Source of the DNA: Micromonospora sp. WMMA1947
GTDB taxonomy: Bacteria; Actinomycetota; Actinomycetes; Mycobacteriales; Micromonosporaceae
Direction: 5' to 3'
NCBI RefSeq assembly: GCF_027497355.1
Contig: NZ_CP114909.1
Location: 4,917,001-4,981,000 of the forward strand
DNA: 64,000 bases
Shown: positions 1 to 8,259 of the stretch, piece by piece
Position numbering within the stretch: position 1 is the first letter of the stretch
How the letters are laid out: every line of letters begins with the position of its first letter
Translations under genes and position numbers: made by a program
The notes under the pieces: model-generated
Database searches by the model: none
What the model saw: only the letters and a program-made list of their open reading frames with translations
Told to the model about the DNA's origin: nothing

Positions 1-177
1 CAGATCGCCACGCTGGAGAAGACGCTGGACGCCGCCGGGGTGACCTACCGCTCCGAGGTGTACGCCGGCGCCCGCCACGGCTACACCCAGTCGGACACCC
101 CGATGTACGACGAGCAGGCCACCCAGCGGCACTGGACCGCGTTGTTCGACCTGCTCGACCGCACGTACCGCCGCTGA
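1..177 (+). CDS. Dienelactone hydrolase family protein, C-terminal end (partial)
   Basis: Only the last 58 codons lie in the window; the frame is open from base 1 to a TGA at 175-177. The tail contains GARHGY, resembling the region of the catalytic histidine in dienelactone hydrolases (alpha/beta-hydrolase fold, nucleophile-Asp-His triad), followed by a helical C-terminus (HWTALFDLLDR). The nucleophile and Asp are outside the window, so the family call rests on the tail alone. Another small alpha/beta hydrolase is the main alternative. Confidence 0.6.
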   Translation, partial: QIATLEKTLDAAGVTYRSEVYAGARHGYTQSDTPMYDEQATQRHWTALFDLLDRTYRR

Positions 178-237
178 CCCGACCGCGCGCCGGGGCGGGC
201 CGACGATTCACCGGCGCGGAGGCGGGTAACCGCCGTC

Positions 238-1536
238 ATGGCCGACCGCCGCGCCGACACCGTCCGCTCGCCCCTGGACCGGGCGGTCGAGCGGGGCGGT
301 TCCGCGTTGTCCCGGGCCCGCGCCGAGGGCGGCGCGGCCGGCCGGAACCGGCTGCGCCAGCTCGAGATCACCGTGGTGATCTCCGCGCAGGCCGGGCTGG
401 CCGCGGCGCTCGCCGCGCTGCTCGCCGACGAGCTGCTCGGTTCCGGCGCGCACGTGTTCGCCCCCGCCGCCGCGGTCGGCACCATCGCCACCGCCATCGG
501 CCAGCGCGCCCGGCGCACGTTCGAGCTGCTCATCGGCGTCGGTCTCGGCATCGTGGTCGGTGACCTGCTGCGCGCGCTGCTCGGCAGTGGATCCTGGCAG
601 ACCGGTCTGGTGGTCACCCTGGCCATCGCCACCGCGCTGCTGGTGGCCGGGCGCGGCGGCGCCCTCGTCGGCCAGGCCGGCGGTACGGCGGTGCTGATCG
701 CCACGCTCGCACCGGTGCAGCCCGGCCTGGAACTGCCCCGCATCTTCGACGCGCTGGTCGGCGGCCTGGTCGGCCTGTTCGTGGTGGCGCTGCTGCTGCC
801 GGTCAACCCGATCCGGGTGCTGGACCGGGCGGTGGAACCGGTGGTCTCCCGGCTCACCGAGCAACTCGACGCCGTCGCCCACGCGCTGACCCGCCGCGAC
901 GCCGACGCGGCCCAGCAAGCCTTGGAGGACCTGCGCGGGATCGAACCGGACATCGGGCGGCTCAACGACGCGCTCAGCGGGGCCGAGGAGGTGGTCACCA
1001 TCGCGCCCGCCCGCTGGCACCGCCGCGCCCAGTTCCACAGGTACGCCGACGCGACCCAGCACCTCGAACGCATCGTCCTGTACGCCCGCTCGATCGCCCG
1101 ACGGTCCGCCACCGCGTTGCAGTACGACGAACCGGTCCCGCCCGCGCTGCCCGACGCGGTGGCTCGCCTCGGCGAGGCGGTGCGGGAACTGAAGCGGGCC
1201 TGCAAGTCCGGGGACGACCTGGAAGGCACCCGGGAGCTGGTGCGGCAGGGCGCCGAACTGGCCGGGCGCGCGTGGTCGCAGGGCGTGCGCGCCTTCGGCG
1301 AGGCGATGATCAGCGACCTGCGGACCGGCCAGAGCGAGCTGCTGCGGGCCACCGGCTGCCGGCCCGAGGACGCGAACGGCAGCGTGCGCCGGGCCGCCGG
1401 CGCGGGCGAGGCGGAGGCGCGTCCACCGGTCCGGGCCCGGATGAGCCGCCCGGTCCGGCGCCGGCCCGCCGGGCGGCCCCGGCCGAAGGCCACCGGGCGT
1501 CAACTGGCACCTGCCCGGGGCAGCCCGGCTGGTTAG
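238..1536 (+). CDS. FUSC / aromatic acid exporter family membrane protein
   Basis: A 432-residue protein. The first 195 residues hold about six hydrophobic segments (near 44-64, 70-85, 97-118, 122-139, 148-162 and 172-192), ending in LLLPVNPIRV, typical of FUSC / aromatic-acid-exporter proteins. The remaining half is soluble and helical, as in the cytoplasmic domain of that family. The last 50 residues are Arg/Pro-rich and look like an unconserved tail; the 3' end overlaps by 4 bp a small open frame on the other strand (1533-1673), so the tail may extend into rearranged sequence. The ATG at 238 follows the upstream gene by 60 bp. Substrate is unknown; efflux of aromatic or other organic acids is inferred from the family only. 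Confidence 0.75.
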   Translation: MADRRADTVRSPLDRAVERGGSALSRARAEGGAAGRNRLRQLEITVVISAQAGLAAALAALLADELLGSGAHVFAPAAAVGTIATAIGQRARRTFELLIGVGLGIVVGDLLRALLGSGSWQTGLVVTLAIATALLVAGRGGALVGQAGGTAVLIATLAPVQPGLELPRIFDALVGGLVGLFVVALLLPVNPIRVLDRAVEPVVSRLTEQLDAVAHALTRRDADAAQQALEDLRGIEPDIGRLNDALSGAEEVVTIAPARWHRRAQFHRYADATQHLERIVLYARSIARRSATALQYDEPVPPALPDAVARLGEAVRELKRACKSGDDLEGTRELVRQGAELAGRAWSQGVRAFGEAMISDLRTGQSELLRATGCRPEDANGSVRRAAGAGEAEARPPVRARMSRPVRRRPAGRPRPKATGRQLAPARGSPAG

Positions 1537-1673
1537 CGTCGGCGCGCGCCGGTGAGCACGCGCGGATCGGCGACGACGCCGACCGCGGCGACGACGGTGA
1601 GCGCCGCCATCGCGGACACGAGGAGCATCAGGGGGCGGTGCCATCCGGCCGCCCGGTTCCGTACGGTAGTCAT
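1533..1673 (-). pseudogene. 46-codon remnant of a small actinobacterial membrane protein gene
   Basis: An ATG at 1673 opens a 46-codon frame ending in TAA at 1535-1533. It encodes a basic start, one hydrophobic segment (LMLLVSAMAALTVVAAVGVV) and then DPRVLTGA before three arginines and the stop. In a family of multi-pass actinobacterial membrane proteins known to me, an N-terminus of this shape ending in ...RVLTGAP continues into WLKPLKF and further helices. Here the sequence stops exactly where that continuation should begin and runs into the opposite-strand FUSC gene end. I infer a 5' remnant left by a deletion. A genuine single-pass microprotein is the alternative. Confidence 0.45.
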
Positions 1674-1778
1674 GCCTGTAGATGCTCGTGACGGCCCGGG
1701 CCGGTCGCGCCCGCCCGCAGGCCGCGTTCGCGGCCACGGGTCGGAGGGCGTCTCCTACTCCGGGAGGAGGCCGGCCGG

Positions 1779-2966
1779 TCAGTCCGGCAGCCGGGGCATC
1801 TCGACGCCCGGGTCGCGGCCGAGCAGCACCCCGCGGGTCAGCGCCCGCGAGCCGAAGCGGTCCCGTACCGCGTCGACGGCGGCGTCCAGCGCCGGCCCCG
1901 GGTCGGCGGTTAAGGGCAGGGCGAGCTGGGTGTGCCCGCCGCCGAGGTTGCCCACCGACACGCCGAGCAGCGTGACGCCGCGCAGGTCGATCTGGGGCAG
2001 TGCGGCGCGCAGCAGGTCCCGGGCGGCGGCCCGCAGCGGCCCGGTCTGCGCGGTCGGCTCGTCGAGCGTCTGCGACCGGGTGGCCCGGGTGTAGTCGGCG
2101 AAGCGCAGCCGCAGCGTCACCGTGCGGCCGGTGCGCCGGGCGGCGCGCATCCGCCCGGTGACCCGGTCGACCAGCCCGGCCAGCACCGCGTCCAGGTCGG
2201 CGGGGGAGTGCGGCCCCCGTCCGAGCGCGTGCTGCGCGCCCATCGAGGAGCGGCGGCGGCCCACCTGCACCGCCCGGGGGTCGCGGTTGTGCGCCAGGGC
2301 GTGCAGGTGCCGGCCGGCGCCCGCGCCGAGCAGCGACACCAGTGCCGGCTCGTCCAGCCGGGCCACCTGCCCGACGGTACGGATGCCGCGCTCGCGCAGT
2401 CGCGCGGCGGTGACCGGGCCGACGCCCCACAGCCGCTCCACCGGCAGCGGGTGCAGGAACGCCAGTTCCCGGTCCGGCTCCACGACCAGCAGCCCGTCCG
2501 GCTTCGCCACGCCGCTGGCGACCTTCGCGAGGAACTTCGTCTGGGCCACGCCGACGGTGATCGGCAGGCCCACCTCTCGGCGTACCCGCTCCCGCAGCGC
2601 GGCCGCGACGGCGGCCGGTGCTCCGGCGAGCCGCCGCAACCCACCCACGTCGAGGAACGCCTCGTCGATGCTGAGCCCTTCGACCAGCGGGGTGGTGTGC
2701 CGGAAGATCTCGAACACCGCCCGGCTGGCGGCCGTGTACGCGGCCATCCGGGGCGGCACCACGAGCGCGTCCGGGCAGAGCCGCCGCGCCTGCCGGCCGC
2801 CCATCGCGCTGCGCACGCCCCGCGCCTTGGCCTCGTAGCTGCACGCGAGCACCACGCCGCCGCCGACGATCACCGGCCGGCCGCGCAGCCGGGGGTCGTC
2901 GCGCTGCTCGACCGAGGCGTAGAACGCGTCCAGGTCGGCGTGCAGGATGGTGGCCTCGCTCGACAC
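1779..2966 (-). CDS. dinB: DNA polymerase IV (Y-family translesion polymerase)
   Basis: Error-prone Y-family DNA polymerase for bypass of damaged template. Visible motifs are the palm motif ILHADLDAFYASVEQ at the N-terminus, SIDEAFLDV near residue 100 with the catalytic Asp-Glu pair, helix-hairpin-helix sequence (LWGVGPVTAARLRERGI), and a little-finger domain to the C-terminus. About 395 residues, normal for the family. An in-frame GTG at 2984 also exists, but it is buried in an SOS-box-like palindrome (2977-2992). GTG 2966 has a -10-like GAGGAT six bases upstream, suggesting a leaderless transcript, so I use 2966. The box suggests LexA control. Confidence 0.9.
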   Translation of the reverse strand: MSSEATILHADLDAFYASVEQRDDPRLRGRPVIVGGGVVLACSYEAKARGVRSAMGGRQARRLCPDALVVPPRMAAYTAASRAVFEIFRHTTPLVEGLSIDEAFLDVGGLRRLAGAPAAVAAALRERVRREVGLPITVGVAQTKFLAKVASGVAKPDGLLVVEPDRELAFLHPLPVERLWGVGPVTAARLRERGIRTVGQVARLDEPALVSLLGAGAGRHLHALAHNRDPRAVQVGRRRSSMGAQHALGRGPHSPADLDAVLAGLVDRVTGRMRAARRTGRTVTLRLRFADYTRATRSQTLDEPTAQTGPLRAAARDLLRAALPQIDLRGVTLLGVSVGNLGGGHTQLALPLTADPGPALDAAVDAVRDRFGSRALTRGVLLGRDPGVEMPRLPD

Positions 2967-2976
2967 CCCGCCATCC

Positions 2977-2992
2977 TCGCACACATGTTCGA
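2977..2992 (-). promoter_or_regulatory. SOS/LexA-like box at dinB
   Basis: The minus strand reads TCGAACATGTGTGCGA, one mismatch from a perfect TCGAAC-4-GTTCGA palindrome, the form of actinobacterial LexA boxes. It lies directly upstream of the proposed dinB start (2966). Assignment is by pattern and position. Confidence 0.55.
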
Positions 2993-3022
2993 ATCGAGGG
3001 GATTGACCTGCCCGGACGCGGA

Positions 3023-3056
3023 CGACCGGCCGACGGGAGCGCCCGTCGGCCGGTCG
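3023..3056 (-). terminator. Rho-independent-type hairpin after the penicillin acylase gene
   Basis: Perfect 15-bp arms (CGACCGGCCGACGGG and its complement) around a 4-base loop, 9 bp past the stop of the minus-strand gene 3065-6250. No T-run, as usual in this GC range. Confidence 0.7.
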
Positions 3057-3064
3057 CGTGCGCC

Positions 3065-6000
3065 TTACCGTCCGTAGACCTCGAACTCGTAGAGCGAGAA
3101 GCCGTACGAGGTGGCCCGGGTGACGCCGTACATCCGCACGTAGCGGGCGCTGACCGGGGCGAAGGTCACGTTGTCGACGCCGCCGTTGCCGGTAATGGTG
3201 CTGAACACCGGCTGCCAGGAGTTGCCGTCACCGGAGACCTCGATCCGATAGCCGGTGGCGTACGCGGCCTCCCACCGCAGCACCGCCCGGCTGATCGTCC
3301 GGGCCGAGCCCAGGTCCACCCGCAGCCACTGGTTGTCGTTGTAGCTGCTGGCCCACCGGCTGCCCAGGCTGCCGTCCACCGCCTTGGCCGGGGTGTTGCT
3401 GGTCAGGAACTGGGTGCTGGACGCGGTGGCGGTACGGCCCTGCGCCAGGTTGGTCACCGTGTCGCCCCGGCGCGCCGGGAACGAGACGACCTGCTGGTAC
3501 GTGGGCCGGTTCTGCCAGGCGATCAGCGGGTGGGTGATGCCGCCGAGCCCGGACTGGGCGATCGAGTCGGCGCACCACTGGTCGCCCGCCCCGCAGGACG
3601 AGTCGCCCGGGTAGACGGTGGTCGCCGGTGCCGCCGCGGCCTGGCCGAGCGTGTCGAGCAGCGCCTGCCGGCACGCGCCGAGGTTGCCGTTGCCGCAGTA
3701 GGTGCGCCCGAGCCCACCGGCCACCGGGTCGCCGAGCACGGCCCGCAGGTCCTTGTCGACGTAACCCCACCAGCCGTACTGGAACGCCGAGCCCTTGTGC
3801 GCCTGGCCCTGCGACGCCCAGTTCACGGTGCCGTCGCGCGCCGCGTTCTGACCGCCCGAGGGTGACTCGTTGACCTGGAGGGCGCCGACGAGCGCGCCGT
3901 ACAGGTCGGGGCCGAGGCCGGGGCGGAACTGCGCCGCGGCGAGCAGCGGCCACCAGGCGTCGAAGATCCGGATCGCCTCGGCGTGCTGGTAGACCTTCGA
4001 CCCCGGCGATGTCTCCACCCGCCGCGACCCGGCCTGCTGCCAGGCCCGCAGCTTGCTCACCGCGGCGGCCAGCGCGGGGTCGGTGACCGGCGTGCTGTCC
4101 AGCACCCGCAGCAACTCGCCGAGCACCTGCTGGCCGCGCAGGTCGGTCACGGCCGCCTCGGCGGTGATCCGGACGACGTCGGCGCGGCTGAGCTTGCGCT
4201 GGGCGATGGCCGCCTTCACCGGACCGTCGAGCAGCTGACCCCGGTGCACCGCGCCGTAGCTGAAGTTGCCGTCGGCCGCGCCGAAGTCGCGCGCCTGCTT
4301 GTTGTTCCAGCTGACGTAGTAGTCCTGGTTGACCGACTGCGGGTGGGCCGACGCCGGGGCGTAGGTGGCGTCGTTGGTGTCCGGGTTCCAGCCGGCCCAC
4401 TCGTACGCCGGCTCCGCCTTCATCGGCAGGTTCGGGTCGGAGGTGGAGGAACGCACCGGGTTCGAACCGGAGTTGTAGTACGCCGCCTCGGTCGAGTTGA
4501 CGTAGAACCAGTTGAACGCGTACCCGACGTTCGCGGCGGACGCCTGGAACGCCGCCGCGCTGCCCATCGCCGCCGGGTCGTTGTACGCCTGGAAGCCGAT
4601 CGCCGAGTCGGCCTCGTGCCGGTAGGTGGAGCGCAGCTTGGTGAACGCGGTCGGCTGCCCGTTCACCAGCCCCCGGTAGGACACCAGCCCGTACTTGGTG
4701 CGCAGCGCGCGCAGCGTGTACGCGCCGGCGGGGGTGGAGTCGGCGAGCGTCGGCGACCAGGAGTTGCGCTTCTCGAGCACCTCCATGGCCAGGCACTGGC
4801 CCCGGTAGAGGTAGCGGTTGGAGCGCAGCGTCGGCGTGCTGCCGTCGGTGGTGCACAGCGGCACCGCGTACGTGTCGGTCAGGTCCTGCGAGGCGGAGGT
4901 GGCGCTCCACGCGTAGTCCTGGCCGCGGCCGAGCAGCACGTAGAGGTTCAGCCCGGCGAACGCGGCGCCGCGCGCGCTGATCCCCGGCCCCTGCAGTTCC
5001 TGGAGCATGAGCAGCTGCGGGGCGAAGTAGCCGGTCTGCGGGCCGAACACGGCCACCGGGTTACCGGTGGTGGTGTGCCGGCCGGAGACCACGACCGCGT
5101 TGGACATGCCGTGCGTGCGCAGGGTGGACAGGCCGCCGAGGAGGTCCTTGGTGGCGGCGCTGCTGCCGGTACGGGCGGCGGCCCCGCCGGTGGCGTCGTA
5201 CGCGAGCGGCTCGGCGACCACGGTGCCGGCGTCGGGCAGCACCGCGCTGGTGGCGCCGGGCGGCGTCGCGCCGTACGGGAAGCTCTGCCCGTCGTGCAGC
5301 GTCAGCACGGTCTCCGGGTCGTTCTGCGAGCGGAACGCCGCCCAGACCCGGTCGCCCTCGGTCGGGCCGTACTTGGCCCGGGCGGCCACCCGGACCAGCG
5401 CGGACTGCACCTCGTTGCCGCCGCCTCCGCCGAACAGCCCGCCGATGACACCGGCGGTGGCGATCAGGTCGGTCATGGTGAAGTGCTTGGGCTTGCCGGC
5501 GCCGGTGAGCACGTACTCGCCGGGGTAGTTGTCGTCGGCGATCGACTTGTCGATGTAGGCGTTGATGCCGGCGATGTAGTCCGCCACGTCGGTGTAGAGC
5601 TGCTGGCCCCGGGTGCCCTTGAGGCGCAGCGCGTCCACCTGGGCCTGGAGGTCCGCCTCGGTGTAGGGCGAGTTGGCCCAGACGCTCTGCTCCAGCTCGC
5701 GGTTGCCGGGTGCGCCGCCGGCGAACGAGCTGACGTTGCCGCGGCCGACGTGCCGCAGCAGGTCCATCACCCAGAGCCGGTCCTGGGCGCCGGCGTACCC
5801 GGCGCCGAACATGGTGCCGGCGCGGGTGGTGCCGGTGACGTGCGGGACGCCGGTGGCCTTGTCGCGCACGATGGTGACGTCCGAGCGCGGCGAGATCCTG
5901 CTCTCGACCTGCGCGTCGGGGACGCCGAACGAGGCGTCGTTGTAGAAGTGGGCGATCTGCTCGTCGGTCAGCCCGGCGTAGTTGTAGACCAGGTTGGCGT

Positions 6001-6250
6001 ACTCGTCGAGCTGGTCGCTGGAGTGCGCGGGGCGGGTGCCGAGCGCCTGGTGGGCCAGGATGCCGGCGAGTGTGGCGTTGCCGTTCTGCCCCGGGGGCAG
6101 GATGTCGGCGCACTGGCCGAGGCAGTAGTCGTCGGGGGTGAACGTGGTGGCGGCGAGCGCGGGTGACGGCGGGATGACCGTCAGGACGCTCGCGGTGAGG
6201 GCGGCGGCGGTGAGCGCCGCGAGGCGGGCACGGATGGCGGGTAATGGCAT
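3065..6250 (-). CDS. Secreted penicillin acylase family (Ntn-hydrolase) enzyme with C-terminal F5/8 type C domain
   Basis: A 1061-residue precursor. Residues 1-33 form a Sec signal peptide ending SPALA. The middle matches penicillin amidase / cyclic-lipopeptide acylase / AHL acylase proteins: an alpha-chain region with VTIVRDKATGVPHVTG and GAGYAGAQDRLWVMDLLRHV, then THGMSNAVVVSG, where Ser383 is the expected N-terminal nucleophile created by self-cleavage, then QSVNQDYYVSWNNKQ in the beta chain. Residues about 920-1061 are a discoidin-like domain (AVDGSLGSRWAS; LYEFEVYGR), which binds carbohydrate or surfaces in other proteins. GGAGG precedes the ATG. Extracellular hydrolysis of an N-acyl amide is inferred; the substrate (lipopeptide, AHL or beta-lactam) cannot be told. 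A hairpin follows the gene. Confidence 0.88.
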   Translation of the reverse strand: MPLPAIRARLAALTAAALTASVLTVIPPSPALAATTFTPDDYCLGQCADILPPGQNGNATLAGILAHQALGTRPAHSSDQLDEYANLVYNYAGLTDEQIAHFYNDASFGVPDAQVESRISPRSDVTIVRDKATGVPHVTGTTRAGTMFGAGYAGAQDRLWVMDLLRHVGRGNVSSFAGGAPGNRELEQSVWANSPYTEADLQAQVDALRLKGTRGQQLYTDVADYIAGINAYIDKSIADDNYPGEYVLTGAGKPKHFTMTDLIATAGVIGGLFGGGGGNEVQSALVRVAARAKYGPTEGDRVWAAFRSQNDPETVLTLHDGQSFPYGATPPGATSAVLPDAGTVVAEPLAYDATGGAAARTGSSAATKDLLGGLSTLRTHGMSNAVVVSGRHTTTGNPVAVFGPQTGYFAPQLLMLQELQGPGISARGAAFAGLNLYVLLGRGQDYAWSATSASQDLTDTYAVPLCTTDGSTPTLRSNRYLYRGQCLAMEVLEKRNSWSPTLADSTPAGAYTLRALRTKYGLVSYRGLVNGQPTAFTKLRSTYRHEADSAIGFQAYNDPAAMGSAAAFQASAANVGYAFNWFYVNSTEAAYYNSGSNPVRSSTSDPNLPMKAEPAYEWAGWNPDTNDATYAPASAHPQSVNQDYYVSWNNKQARDFGAADGNFSYGAVHRGQLLDGPVKAAIAQRKLSRADVVRITAEAAVTDLRGQQVLGELLRVLDSTPVTDPALAAAVSKLRAWQQAGSRRVETSPGSKVYQHAEAIRIFDAWWPLLAAAQFRPGLGPDLYGALVGALQVNESPSGGQNAARDGTVNWASQGQAHKGSAFQYGWWGYVDKDLRAVLGDPVAGGLGRTYCGNGNLGACRQALLDTLGQAAAAPATTVYPGDSSCGAGDQWCADSIAQSGLGGITHPLIAWQNRPTYQQVVSFPARRGDTVTNLAQGRTATASSTQFLTSNTPAKAVDGSLGSRWASSYNDNQWLRVDLGSARTISRAVLRWEAAYATGYRIEVSGDGNSWQPVFSTITGNGGVDNVTFAPVSARYVRMYGVTRATSYGFSLYEFEVYGR

Positions 6251-6392
6251 GGCGATCCTCCGGGGACGCGGAGTAGGGCCGTTCGGTACGCCCGGCTGAC
6301 GGCGTCTCGGCCTCCGCGCCCGGGCGTCCTGCCCGGAGGTGAGAATGACTCATATCTATCTGCGGGCAATGATCGGCGTATCCCTGCCGTCC

Positions 6393-6420
6393 GGGATAGC
6401 CGTTGTTCACCAGCCGTCAA
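6393..6420 (-). promoter_or_regulatory. Candidate promoter for the acylase gene
   Basis: On the minus strand TTGACG (6420-6415) is followed after 16 bases by TATCCC (6398-6393), about 140 bp upstream of the acylase ATG. The -35 is good and the -10 moderate; by pattern only. Confidence 0.3.
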
Positions 6421-6508
6421 TGCCGACGTTTCGCCGCGTTCCGTCCCGCAACGACGCGGTGGGGGTGGCGTCGTTGCCACCCCCACCGCTCTCCCCGCCG
6501 GTGCGCCG

Positions 6509-7642
6509 TCAGTGCTTGTGGAACGACTGGCGCACCACACCCCCCACCAGCGCGCACCATGTGGTGGTGCTGATCTTGCCGTTGGGCGGTAGTCCGTGCA
6601 GGCGCTGGAGGTCCTTCACCGCCGTGCGGGTGGCGTGGTCGTACTCGCCGGTCTCGGTCACCTCGGCGTAGCCCTTGGAGGCGAGCATGAACTGCGCGGC
6701 GGCCACCGGGACGCCGGACGACTTCTGGTCCAGCTCCGGAGCCAGGGTCTCCCAGGTCGGCGCGGTCAGCGTGGCGTCGATGTCGACCGGGATGGCGTTG
6801 CGCGCCTGCCAGTCCTGCACCGCCGCGACGGTGGCCGCGTCGAACACGCCGGTGACCGGCACGATGTAGCCGCGGAACGCGAGCAGGCGCTGGGCGACCT
6901 GGACCACCGGGCCGCCGACGAACCGCCAGATGTCCGGCCAGCGGCGGGCCGGCACGTCGCCGAGTTTGGTGCCGAGCTGCTTGAACACCGCGCGGCGCAG
7001 CGCCGGGAACTCCCGGTAGAACATCGCGCCCGGGCAGAGCGTGGCCCGGAAGTCCCAGTGGCCGAAGATGTCGTGGGCGTGCAGCCCGTACTGCCGGCAG
7101 ATCGCGGTGCACAGCCGTACGAGGGAGTCGAGCAACTCCTCCGGCGGCGCCTCGGTGACGTAGGTGCCCTCGTTCTCGATGCCGATGGCCCGCCCGTTCT
7201 CGCCCGGGCAGTGCGCGGCGATCATCTGCCGGTCTCCGGCGCGCAGCCGGTCCAGGCTGCCGTGCCGTCCCTCCAGGACGTGACCGCCGCGGCTCACCGT
7301 GAAGTGCTGCCCGGTGTCGGACCAGCCGTTGCCGTCCATGTGCAGGTCCTGGCAGTCGCGGGCGAGCTGCTTGGCGTGCTCCTCGGAGTAGTCCGTGACG
7401 TTCGGGAACGCCATGTGGTGCACGATGATCTTGTTGGTCGGGATCGCGCTGACCGACAGCGGGTCGGCCGGCGGGCGGGCGGCCCACTCGTCGCAGCTGA
7501 TGATCCAGTCGAGGTCCGCGCCCGGTGCGGCCTGCGCGGCGGCCGGCAGGGCGAGCTCGCTCCCGACGACCGCGACCGCCGCGGCGCCGAAGCCGGCCCG
7601 CAGCAGCGTTCGGCGGTCCAGTTCGGGGTGGTCGAAGTGCAT
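6509..7642 (-). CDS. Secreted N-acetylmuramoyl-L-alanine amidase (PGRP/Amidase_2) with two peptidoglycan-binding repeats
   Basis: A 377-residue protein cutting the amide between MurNAc and the stem peptide, exported by the Tat route: DRRTLLRAGFGAAAVAVVG follows a short polar N-terminus. Amidase_2/PGRP domain at about residues 45-200, with zinc-site sequences IIVHHMAFPN and GHWDFRATLCPG (His, His, Cys). Two peptidoglycan-binding repeats follow (near 215-275, DAATVAAVQDWQ; and 300-360, DHATRTAVKDLQRLHG). I chose ATG 7642 because GAGGAGGCGAG precedes it and it gives a clean Tat signal; an upstream in-frame start at 7696 lacks this. Role in wall turnover or defence against other bacteria is inferred. 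Confidence 0.88.
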   Translation of the reverse strand: MHFDHPELDRRTLLRAGFGAAAVAVVGSELALPAAAQAAPGADLDWIISCDEWAARPPADPLSVSAIPTNKIIVHHMAFPNVTDYSEEHAKQLARDCQDLHMDGNGWSDTGQHFTVSRGGHVLEGRHGSLDRLRAGDRQMIAAHCPGENGRAIGIENEGTYVTEAPPEELLDSLVRLCTAICRQYGLHAHDIFGHWDFRATLCPGAMFYREFPALRRAVFKQLGTKLGDVPARRWPDIWRFVGGPVVQVAQRLLAFRGYIVPVTGVFDAATVAAVQDWQARNAIPVDIDATLTAPTWETLAPELDQKSSGVPVAAAQFMLASKGYAEVTETGEYDHATRTAVKDLQRLHGLPPNGKISTTTWCALVGGVVRQSFHKH

Positions 7643-7853
7643 CTCGCCTCCTCGATGGCCCGGCCGGCGCCGGGCGATGTAAAGGAACTGCAGCAACTGA
7701 GCGCGTGGTGGAGAATATTGCCAAGCTCGCGCGTCGCGCCAGAGGACAAAAGCGACGCTCCTCGGCCGTTCCTATCGCCGGAGTAGGCGATCTCACGTCC
7801 GCTGACCGGGACAGACCATGGTCTTCCGTGATCCGCCGTGACAGCCTGGGCCG

Positions 7854-8218
7854 GTGCAGTCGCCCAGCCTGACCGGGATCGTCGTGCTCGTCGCGGTGCT
7901 CGCGGCCGCCACCGCCTTCGGCTGGTGGCGCCGCCGCCACGACGGGCGGCTACGCGCCGTCCGGAAGCGCCCATCGGCCACCGACGCGCCGCACCGGGCC
8001 ACCCTCACCACCCTCGGCGTACGCCCCGGCGAGGTCACGCTGCTCCAGTTCTCCGCACCGGTCTGCCCGCGCTCGGCCTCGCCGCCACCGGCGCCGCGCT
8101 CGCCGCGGCCTTCCTCAACGCGGCGTTCGGGCTCTGCCTCGGCTGCGAGGCGTACCTGACGATCCGGCGGCTGGCCGGGCGCCCGCTCGCCGCCCGGGTG
8201 GCAGTGCCCCCGCGCTGA
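7854..8218 (+). pseudogene. Deletion fusion: 5' part of a thioredoxin-family gene joined out of frame to the 3' part of a DUF4395 gene
   Basis: Frame one starts at GTG 7854: a membrane anchor (TGIVVLVAVLAAATAFGWW), a basic stretch, then GVRPGEVTLLQFSAPVCP, the beta strand and first Cys of a membrane-anchored thioredoxin-like protein. It stops making sense there; the second Cys of CxxC and the rest of the fold are missing. From about 8062 another frame reads GLPALGLAATGAALAAAF then LNAAFGLCLGCEAYLTIRRL, the conserved C-terminus of DUF4395 membrane proteins, ending at 8218. These two families commonly sit side by side in actinobacteria. I infer one deletion removed the end of the first gene and the start of the second. 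Neither can be functional as read. Confidence 0.7.
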
Positions 8219-8259
8219 CCGTCCGCCCGTACGCTGGCCCCGGCGGATGGGGGAGAGGC

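Noticed and set aside
208-2982. Very long minus-strand open frame of more than 900 codons across the FUSC and dinB region
   Set aside because: Product is Arg/Gly/Pro-rich without any fold; it is the third-position shadow of the real genes in 70+% GC DNA. The same applies to the other long antisense frames, for example 25692-29138 and 35603-38263.
3065-6250. Antibiotic resistance function for the penicillin-acylase-family gene, and likewise the beta-lactamase-fold protein at 27989 and the APH-fold kinase at 18913
   Set aside because: Family folds only; the motifs and neighbours do not point to drug inactivation.
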